Position numbers and translations under genes: made by a program | Notes under the pieces: generated by a model | What the model was told of the DNA's origin: nothing | Databases searched by the model: none | Seen by the model: only the letters and a program-made list of their open reading frames with translations | Assembly: GCA_030280995.1 (NCBI GenBank) | Contig: JASXTE010000013.1 | Location: 15,609,001-15,673,000 of the forward strand | Origin: Hemileia vastatrix | Lineage: Eukaryota > Basidiomycota > Pucciniomycetes > Pucciniales > Zaghouaniaceae | Direction of reading: 5' to 3' | Length of the DNA: 64,000 nt | Shown here: positions 56,219-64,000 of the stretch, one piece after another | Layout: each line of letters starts with the position of its first letter | Position numbering within the stretch: the first letter of the stretch is position 1

Positions 56219-58220
56219 AAGTGAATAAGTTGTTGAATTTACCTAAAATTAATGAGATAAAATCCAATCAGAAAAACTGGCCTAAGATAGATCAGTACCC
56301 AACTTATGATGGGGATGCCAGCTCTGATTGGCAACATTTTATTCAAAGAATTGACAACTTGAAATTCTCATATAAGTTACCAGATGAAGAAATAACATCA
56401 AAATTAATTTCTTTATTTAAGGATGTTGCTTTATTATGGTTTGAAGCTGTCTTGAGTGAGGGTAAAGATTACTCTTGGGCTGAATGGAAACAACTTATTG
56501 AAAAACAATTTGGAGGTTCTAAATTCAGGCTTACTCAGCAGAGACTTTATGAGAAGACTAGGTATAATCCGTTGAATGGTGACAAACCTATGGTATTTTT
56601 AATGAATTTAAATAAAATATTAAAAGCCATTGAGCCTCATATGGATTTTAACTTATGGAAAGATAAGATAATATATAAATTACCTATATCTGTCAGAGAC
56701 ATTGTTGTAGCTAGAACATTAAATGTTACTGAATATTCTGATTTTATTAATATTTGCAATGAAATATTATTAAACCATAAGTATGAATCAAGGAATTCCA
56801 CTTATAAACAAAATGTTGAACCTGTAAAAATTCAGAATTTAAAAACACTTCAGGAGAAGCAGAAAAAACCTACTGCACCTGTAGTACCTAAAAAGTATGA
56901 AACAAATACTTGTTATAAGTGTAACAAACCTTGGGTAAAAGGTCACAAAGGTGAGAAAAACATAAATATTGTTGAAAATCAACGTGAATCTGAAACTGAA
57001 ACTGAAAAAAGTAAAGAATCAAGTGATTATGACAGAAATATCTCATATAGTGATGAAAATGAAGTCTGTATGTTGGAAGATGATTTGTCCATCTTTGAAA
57101 ATCCAATATTAAATATGGACTCAAATGAATCTTTAATGAATTTTGAGGATGCTGAAATCATTAAGGATATACAAGCTGATAACTTTAGAATGACACCTAT
57201 CATGGTTCCAGCTATCATTTCTGGTGAAAATTTTAATATAGTACTGGACACAGGAGCTGCTGGTTCTGTTGTTTCCACTAATACATTACAGAAAATTGAT
57301 AGTGAATATAAGTCTAAGCTTGAACCACTTCAAAGTAAAAATTGGAGAGGTTTTGGATCAGTGCTACACCCCATTGGTAAATATAAAGCTTCTGTTTTCT
57401 TTAAACATCAACATGGTTATGTAAGGGTAACTTGTGACTTTGTAGTAATGGATAATACTAACTGTAGTAACTATTTTATCATTGGAAATGATGTTCTGAC
57501 TAAATTTGGTGTAACATTAGACCCTTCTAATAACAATTTTACAATTGGAATGAATGGTAAAAGGAAATTTAAAATAAATTCCTTTAACACAGTCTTACAC
57601 ATTGAGTCAGTAACAAATTCCCCATGTAAAGGAAGAGAATCCAATGAGATGGAACTTCTGGAAACAGAAATTTCAAAAGCATCATTTGGCACTCAGATAA
57701 GTAAAGCTGAGAAAAATAATATTTTGGAATTAATTAAAGCATTTCCAATGGCTTTTGCACATGGTACAAATGAACTTGGCCTTGTAAAAAATCATGAAAT
57801 GAAGATTAGTTTAACCTGTGATATGGATAATATTCCTGCTAGTCTTAAAAAGAAACGATACCCTGCTTCACCAATTAAGAGGAAAGACATAGAGGATAAT
57901 ATTAAGATGTTATTGAATATGAACATTCTTGAGAAGGTTGAAACTACACCAAAATATTGTGTAATATCACCAGTGCTAATTTCTTATGAGCAAGATAAAG
58001 CAAGACTGTGTGGTGATTATAGAGAATTAAATACATTTACAGTAGATTATATTTATCACTTGCCAAGGATTGCCTCTATACATGCTACCCTTAAAGGTTC
58101 TAAATATATAAGTTGCCTAGATGGAAATAAAGGGTACCACCAAATTCCTGTTGAAAAGAATTCACAGAACTTTTTGTTGATAACAACACACATAGGAATT
58201 TATATGTCAGAATACCATTT
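56219..58220 (+). CDS. pol: gag C-terminus, protease and first half of RT, copy F (open frame)
   Basis: One uninterrupted frame. The capsid block is SDWQHFIQRIDNLKFSY and FGGSKFRLTQQRLYEKT. The zinc knuckle CYKCNKPWVKGHKG (about 56911-56952) has its last Cys changed. An acidic spacer follows, then the protease site IVLDTGAAGSVVS (about 57238-57276) with FIIGNDVLTKFGVTLDPS. The RT begins at PASPIKRKDIEDNI and includes CGDYRELNTF and SCLDGNKGYHQIPVEKNSQNF. After about 58205 the frame leaves the RT sequence through a frameshift and ends at 58266. The start shown is where the frame opens, not a natural start codon. Confidence 0.9.
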
Positions 58221-59206
58221 GGACCAAAAAAAGCTCCATCAGTATTTCAGAAGTAAATGGATATAACATTCCATAATGAAATGATTGAGGGATGGTTAAT
58301 GGTATACATTGATGACATCATAGTGTTCTCTAAAACTTATGATGAACACTTAATCCATTTAAGGAAAGTATTTCAAAAAATGTATGAAATAAAAATGACC
58401 CTTGCATTGAAAAAATGTAAATTTGGGTTTGAATCTTTAAAAGTGCTTGGTCATATTGTATCTGTCTTACAAATATGTGTAGACCAAAATAAAGTGGCTG
58501 CAATAAAGAATATTGGCATTCCTCAAATATAAAGGATGTACAATCTTTTCTTGGAATGTGTGGTTATTATAGACAATATATAAAAAACTACCAATCAATT
58601 GCTGCACCATTGACCACACTGATAAAGAAATCAGAAGCTTTCATTTGGAATAATGAAAGACGGCAGGCTTTTAATAAGTTGAAAGAATGTTTAATGATAG
58701 CTCCTATCTTGGGATTACCAGATTTCCAATTACCTTTTGTATTATATACAGATGCAAGTTTTATTGATCTGGGTGCTGCTTTGCATCAAAAACAACTTAT
58801 TGAAGGAAAAATTTCAGAAGTAGTAATCTGCTATATTTCACATACTCTGAGAAGTAGTGAATTGAAATATGGTGCTACTCAACTTGAATGTTTGGCAGTA
58901 GTATGGGCTCTTGAGAAGCTACATTATTACCTTGAAGACCAAAAATTTGAGTTAATAACTGACTGTAGTGCAGTTAAGTCACTCTTAAACATGAAAACTC
59001 CTAATAGACACATGTTTAGATGGCAATTAGCTGTACAAGAATACAGAGGACGGATGACTATTACACATAGAGCAGGAACCTTGCACTCTAATGTATATCT
59101 GCTATCTAGAGTACCTCTGCCTAATAATGATGATAATCCTGCTTATGTTCCTGAGTCAGAGATTATTAACATTTATGGCATTTATATTGTAGATCTTGAG
59201 GATTAA
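58221..59206 (+). pseudogene. pol: RT catalytic part and RNase H, copy F
   Basis: After the frameshift, IEGWLMVYIDDIIVFSKT gives the YIDD box, followed by LGHIVSVLQICVDQNK and, after a stop at 58530-58532, FLGMCGYYRQYIKNYQ. RNase H motifs are YTDASFIDLGAAL, LECLAVVWALEKL, ITDCSAVKSLLN and HRAGTLHSNVYLLSR (last Asp replaced). The frame is open to 59206. Confidence 0.9.
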
Positions 59207-60302
59207 TTTATGCAATCAATTCTTGATAATTATAATTCAGATCCTGACTTGAGTAAACTAACTACAATATTAAATGATCCATCTAGTGCTTTAATGAATG
59301 TTTTAATAAAAACATTACCAAATAAGTATAAAGAGGCATTAGAAAAAGGAAAATTTTCCATTGAGGATGGTTTTATATATTACAGGAAAAAATTAAGTAA
59401 TGTAATTGTGATTCCCCCTTCAATGAAGGAGTTAATGTCAAGTATATGTCATGATGATATATTAGCAGGTCATTTTGACTACCATAAAACATTAACCAGA
59501 GTAAAAAACACAGCTTGGTGGATTAACATGTCTGAGGATGTTCAGAAATATGTTGAAACATGTGATTCTTGTCAAAAATCTAAAAGATTAACAGGCAAAA
59601 GAGCTGGTTTATTACAACAAATTGAGAGACCAAAAGCTCCATGGGAAATCATTAACATGGACTTTGTAACAGGTTTGCCAATAGCAGGGCATAAGAAGTA
59701 TAACTCCTGCTGGGTAATTGTAGATAGATTTACAAACACCACACAATATGGGGGGCGAACTTGCTAGTGAGTCCGCAACCTTGGACCCAAACTCACAACA
59801 GATTGAACACACATTGAGCTATTGATAAAGGAACCATACAATCAGGAATGAACACCACTCAGCAGAACAGTTTTAGGTGGGTTTTCAAGTAGAGTTCAGT
59901 TTGGGTTCAGTATGAGTTCAGTCTGAGTTCCATCTGAGTTCCATCTCAGTTCAGGTTGAGGACTTGCTAGCAAGTCCACCCCCTATATTGCGTAGTGAAA
60001 GATGTGTAAATTTATTCCTACCCACAAAGAGGTTTCTGCAAAGGACTTAGCTTTTTTATGGTGGACACAAATGTTAAATATAGCAGGTTTCCCCAAAGCT
60101 ATAGTTTCTGACAGAGATCCTAAATTTACTTCTGAGTTCTGGACATCACTTATGGATGTTTCAGGGTGTTAATTAAAACTTTCTACAGCACACCATCCAC
60201 AGACTGATGGGCTAGCAGAATGAATGATACAAACTTTAGAAGATATGATAAGAAGATACTGTGCTTTTGGTCTTAATTTTAAAGACAATGACAATTTCAC
60301 GC
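59207..60302 (+). pseudogene. pol: Integrase, copy F, with MITE and copy D inserted
   Basis: The zinc domain HDDILAGHFDYHKT...CDSCQKSKR (about 59448-59585) is followed by core Asp in NMDFVTGLP (about 59655) and VDRFTNTTQY, where the MITE is inserted. After it, PTHKEVSAKDLAFLWWTQM and VSDRDPKFTSEFW (second Asp) continue in a shifted frame, then HPQTDGLAE to about 60220. A stop stands near 60222 and copy D cuts the gene at 60302. Confidence 0.85.
59750..59984 (+). mobile_element. 235-bp MITE with palindromic ends, TSD ATAT
   Basis: Terminal inverted repeats of about 25 bp pair at 20 of 25 positions (left GGGGGGCGAACTTGCTAG..., right ...CTAGCAAGTCCACCCCCT). The flanking ATAT (59746-59749 and 59985-59988) restores the integrase text if one copy is removed. 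The right end contains the perfect palindrome GGACTTGCTAGCAAGTCC. Inside is a short tandem array of TGAGTTCCATC-like units (about 59905-59955). There is no coding capacity. The transposase family cannot be named. Confidence 0.8.
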
Positions 60303-61424
60303 TGTGGTAGCCTAAAGTTTAGTATGGCACCTATATAGGAAAATGGAGTTTTTACGGCGTGCAAGATTGGCGTTATTATTTTTTATAAAAGGGTTTTATT
60401 TAATTTATTTGAGTTTTAAATATGAAGAAATTGGTCAAGAGCGAATGCCTACGCGAAAACAATTTATTTTACGGAGAGAACTTATTTTTACGGTCTGAAG
60501 AGTTTATAAGTATCAAGTCGAGTCACTCAAGAACCTTGGGAAATTTTCCCAGAATTTTTACTATTTTTCTTATATTTTTAAATGAATTTTAAAGTTTTAT
60601 AGAAATATTTACGTTTTTAGAAAATACTTAACTTTGATGAATTTTCACAGGGTGATTAGAGCTGCGCAGGCTACGAAAATTAGTCGGGAATGTCTAGGGG
60701 GAGTGGCTCTATCATGTGTAATTTTTCTAGATTTTTTATTTTAGTTTTAAAGGTTCTAATTGAGTCTGGAGGTCCGGACGGACTCCGTTTGGACTCCGGA
60801 CGGGCTCCGGATTGACTCTGGGTGAGCTCTGGAGGGGAAAACTTAGGCACGTGACTAGGTATACTTAAGAGCCTCTCAGACTCGAAATTGGGCATCATCT
60901 TAAAATCATCTTACAATCATCAGGGAACATACATCTTACTCTTTAACCACCATGGTCTCATTTTTTATTACTCAACAAATTTAAATTAATTTGTAATACC
61001 CTTATAACTTTATATTTTATATATAACATTTTAGAAATACTACTCAACAATTTAAATCACACTTCAATCAGGGTATCTTTAGAAAGGTCTTCATCACTGG
61101 GACTTGATTATTTCTGTCTCATAAAAATTCAAAATATTATAAAAACATAAAAGTCAATCTTTTCAGATCTTTCACTGGTACACCTTAATTGTTGTTATCA
61201 GTATTTCTTTCTCAACAGCCACTTTTATTTAAATCTCAATAAGTGTTAAATATTTTAGAGTTTCATTATTTTTTATACAATCAGATCCAAGTAGACAGGT
61301 TAGCTTAGTGATTAAGAATTCCCATTTTGTTATTTTTATTGGAAGGACGGGGTTTTCAGCTAAATCCACTTATCTTCTCCGGATTCTGCTTACAGAAAGG
61401 CGACTGTAAGAGTTTACCTTACCA
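60303..61424 (+). repeat. 5' LTR of copy D (1122 bp)
   Basis: Starts TGTGGTAGCCTAAAG exactly where the integrase of F breaks off. It ends GTTTACCTTACCA, four bases before the PBS. Its last 110 bp resemble the LTR end of copy A (GATTCTGCTTACAGAAAGG.GACTGTAAGAGT shared in pieces), while the rest is different. Confidence 0.8.
60757..60836 (+). repeat. CpG-rich short repeats in the LTR of copy D
   Basis: About seven units of a 10-11-bp motif near GGACTCCG/GGGCTCCG, with several CpGs, in otherwise AT-rich sequence. Confidence 0.75.
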
Positions 61425-61428
61425 TAGT

Positions 61429-61445
61429 TGGTGCCCAACGTGGGG
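61429..61445 (+). other. Primer binding site of copy D
   Basis: TGGTGCCCAACGTGGGG, one base different from copy A, four bases after the LTR. Confidence 0.9.
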
Positions 61446-61601
61446 TTCGATTTCTCTAGCTTTCTTTAAAGACTTACTTGGATCAAGAACGTTCTTAGCC
61501 TGCAAGAGGCTTATTTTCTGGAACTCTAATTGGATTTTTGTTATTGGCCTGAAAGAGGCTTGATATTTTATCAATTGTTAACGCTTTCATTACTTATTGG
61601 G
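61446..61601 (+). other. Leader of copy D with two small hairpins
   Basis: AGCCT-GCAAG-AGGCT (61497-61511) and GGCCT-GAAAG-AGGCT (61546-61560), each a 5-bp stem (one G-T) with a 5-nt loop, 49 nt apart. Confidence 0.55.
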
Positions 61602-63337
61602 ATGTCTTCTGCTGTTGCTTCTGGATCTCCTCAAACTCTTACTCCCTCTGTTAGGATTGTTTCTTGGGATGGCCCAAAGTTTGATGGGGAGGAGGTTAAA
61701 TGGTTCATTAGCAGGTATGAAGCTGCTGCTGCTGTTGATGGTGCTTCTCATGTGGATATGGTAAAGCAAGTTAGATTTTTTATTGCTGATAGGGAGGTGG
61801 AAAAAGAGGTTATTGCTATGCAGGCATTTAAGGACAAGGATTGGGTTAAGCTTTCTAAAGCTATGGTTGATAGATGGGGTGGTAGGTTTACTATGATGGA
61901 CCTCAATAAAATTGTTGGAGACTGGCAAGCAAAAGGTGGAGTTTCTTCTATGGCTGACTTCAAAAAGCTCTGTGTTCAGTTTGATGAAGTGGTGTAATAT
62001 CTCATATTGGTGGACGAGTTAGTGCATGAGAACCAGGCAAAAGATTTGTTTTGGTCAGCATGCAGCAGGGATATTTGAATGGACGTCTTGAAGGATCATT
62101 CAAGAAAAGATTTGATGAAGGAACTGCCTAATGGTGAGCAGAAACTTCTGGCTCTGGAGGTTATCAAAGAGAACATTCAGGCCCATCTCAAGTTGTTAGC
62201 GTTGGACAAATATCAAGAGTCCTGCACTCAATATGTTAGCAAGGTTAGCGAAGTTTTGGCCGAAAACAACGATATTATGGTCAAAGCCCAGGAGGCCAAG
62301 AAGGCTCAAATGGGACTACCGGCTGCAAAAGTTGAGGGCAATGTAGATAATAAGATGGTCAATCACTTGGCCGATTTGACTAAACAATTAAAAATATTTG
62401 TTCAAGAGACACAGAAGGCTAACAAGGCCCCAATTGCTTCTTCATCAATGTTAGCTTCATATCAGTCCAGAGGTTATGAATGTCGAAATTATAATGGAAA
62501 TAATAATGGTAACCGCTTCTCAGGCAATGGGAGAAACGGTGGGAATGGTGGTAATGGATATAGAGGTGGCTACAATGAGCCAAAGGTGTGGTCCTATTGT
62601 AATAGGAGTGGCACAGAGAAACAGTTTGTTTTGCTCTTGATAAGGATATGGATTCTGGGCGAGTTTTATTTGATGGTAAAGTTTATAAATTTCCTGATGG
62701 TTTGTTCATCAAGCACAGTGATGGACAGTCTCCTTCTGATTTGGTCAGAAGAAATTTAATGGCTGAAAGGAGAGCCAGATTTGAAGAGATAAATGATGAA
62801 GATGTTAATGCCAAGGGTGGCAAGAATGGTAATGGTAATGGTGGAAAAGCTGACAAAGGTAAAGAGAAAGAGGTGAGTAAAGCCACATTTTCTACTTCTT
62901 TTGGAGGTTTAAAGGCCAATAACAAAGTGAACCCTTACTCTAAGGACAAGAATTCTAGTGCTCAAACTGCTGCCAACAAATTGAACCCTTACTCTAAGGA
63001 CGAATTATATAAAATGCAGAAGGGGATTGCCGATATGGGGCCCCCTAGTTATGGCAAGTTTGATTTAAATGGTGAGCCTATGCCAGAGGATGATTTGGAT
63101 TCTGAGGAGGACGTACCGTTGGCGTCTCTACCCAGACCAAGTTTTAGGGGTCCCATCCCAATGGAGGGTGTAAGAAGGACTAGCAATGGATCAGGATTAG
63201 TTCAAGAAGCTGGTGATGGAGTTAGGGTTATAGAAAGTGAAGATGTTATGATGGGGGTGAAGATGGCTCGGTTGGACCTCAAGAGGTACACAGGGCCAAG
63301 GTTGTTAAATCAAAGGTCCAGTATGAGCGGCCAGTAG
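61602..63337 (+). pseudogene. gag: gag, copy D
   Basis: The ATG at 61602 (MSSAVASGSP) is chosen because copy A has the same context. One frame runs to about 62610 with only two stops (61995-61997 and 62076-62078). It covers WDGPKFDGEEVKWF, DRWGGRFTMMDLNKI, NENQ-like AKDLFWSA and QESCTQYVSKVSEVLAENND, then a Gly/Asn-rich stretch (62470-62580) and a knuckle remnant (SYCNRSG). A 1-nt frameshift inside the knuckle leads to the frame 62648-63337 (GRVLFDGKVYKFPDG, LASLPRPSFRGPIPMEGV). Confidence 0.9.
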
Positions 63338-64000
63338 TTTCTGGTCAAGCTAATGCAATGGACAAAGTTTTGAATAGGGTGAATCAACTGCAGATTCTGT
63401 TATCTTTGGAGGAGTTTTTTACGATTAGTCCAGCGCTTGCTGAAAAGCAAAAGAAGCATTTGACAAGGCGTCGGGTTTCCTCTGGAGAGGTGGAATATAT
63501 TTGTGAAAATGTTGAAAAGTTTGGGGAAGATGTAGATACACATTTTTCCGCTCCCCTGGGTTACCTGGTGGTAACTATTAATGGTAAAGAAGTGAAGGCC
63601 TTGGTCGATTCAGGGTCTCAAATTAATTTAATTTTATTGGAGCAAGCGGCGAGTATAGGTTTGCCAATTAAAAGTGGAACTGGGGGAAACCTCAGAGACA
63701 TTGGAGGGCATGCAACAGAGCTGATGGGCACAGATGAGCATGTCAGGTTAGGCATTTGTGGATCTGTTCGTAAGGTTCACTTTTATGTGGCCAGAGGAGC
63801 AGTCAAAACTGTTCTTGGTGGTCCTTTTTTGATGGATTTTGAGGCCAGGATAGGGTATCAAGCTGGCATGGGGATTAGTTTGGAAATCACTGGTGAGAGA
63901 TGCGGAGGTTACATATGCAGTTAGCGCCTCCTGGAGATGAAGGTTTGGAAACGCGGCCAGGAATTACTACTCTGTGCCAGTGTTGTGTTTGCACCAAGAA
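63338..64000 (+). pseudogene. pol: Aspartic protease, copy D (partial)
   Basis: After a frameshift near 63280 the text RAKVVKSKVQYERPVVSGQ leads into the open frame 63358-63924. The active site is ALVDSGSQINLI, with IGGHATELMG and VLGGPFLMDF downstream. A 1-nt shift near 63895 precedes RRLHMQLAPPGDEG and RPGITTLCQCCVC. The gene runs off the window. Confidence 0.9.

Larger units (their letters stand above)
53193..60302 (+). mobile_element. Family II Ty3/gypsy copy F, 3' part replaced by copy D
   Basis: 5' LTR, gag, protease, RT, RNase H and most of integrase on the + strand. It is inserted in copy C and broken inside integrase by copy D at 60303. A MITE also sits in integrase. Its 681-codon frame is the longest in the window, so F is better preserved than E. 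Confidence 0.9.
60303..64000 (+). mobile_element. Family I copy D, continues past the window
   Basis: 5' LTR, PBS, leader, gag and protease on the + strand, inserted in the integrase of copy F. Its GC content and CpG use are higher than in A, and fewer breaks are seen, so it is probably the youngest insertion here. Pol lies outside the window. Confidence 0.9.

Noticed and set aside
61280..61320. tRNA A-box-like text (TTAGCTTAGTGATTAAGAATTC) in the LTR of copy D
   Set aside because: The only nearby B-box-like text (GGTTCGATTTC) is the edge of the PBS. The two do not form a tRNA.

Overview
The window looks like gene-poor, AT-rich, repeat-filled nuclear DNA of a filamentous fungus, most likely a basidiomycete. 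The pointers are a decayed Plavaka-type (KDZ superfamily) transposase, a chromodomain Ty3/gypsy element of Tf1/sushi type, short GT..AG introns (51-76 nt) and no bacterial operon structure. A large-genome rust would fit, but the species cannot be fixed from sequence alone. I see no intact host gene. Nearly everything recognisable is an LTR retrotransposon or a fossil of one, and every copy carries stops, frameshifts or deletions.

Layout. 1-8445: family I Ty3/gypsy copy A (+), with gag-protease and integrase but no RT/RNase H. 9330-11100: Plavaka transposase fossil (-). 11.7-12.7 kb: long inverted repeat. 14686-16185: solo LTR with TSD TTATT. 16.9-19.2 kb: SNF2-type helicase fossil (-). 20.0-24.2 kb: family I copy B (+), split by a reversed family III solo LTR (23246-24054, TSD TGGGT). 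24.2-29.7 kb: family II copy E (-). 30013-31515: second solo LTR (TSD ATACA). 32.2-34.7 kb: LTRs inserted into LTRs. 33.98-53.19 kb: family I copy C (-), interrupted by the complete family III chromovirus G (35697-44210, TSD TAGAG). 53.2-60.3 kb: family II copy F (+), itself interrupted by a 235-bp MITE and by family I copy D (60303 to the window end). The nesting is four levels deep.

How the parts fit. Family I elements run LTR - tRNA-primed PBS - leader with small hairpins - gag/protease - RT/RNase H - integrase - a long 3' non-coding region full of hairpins - PPT - LTR. In copy C this 3' region holds two genes on the opposite strand to gag-pol. Each has a phase-1 intron at the equivalent place and encodes a cysteine-cluster protein; copy A keeps the end of one of them. 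The unrelated chromovirus G has its own spliced antisense cysteine-cluster gene just inside its 3' LTR. These antisense genes, together with the hairpin arrays whose stems show compensatory changes, are the most interesting content of the window. Family III also shows the signature of Tf1-type self-priming: the predicted 5' end of its RNA is complementary to the bases just downstream of the 5' LTR.
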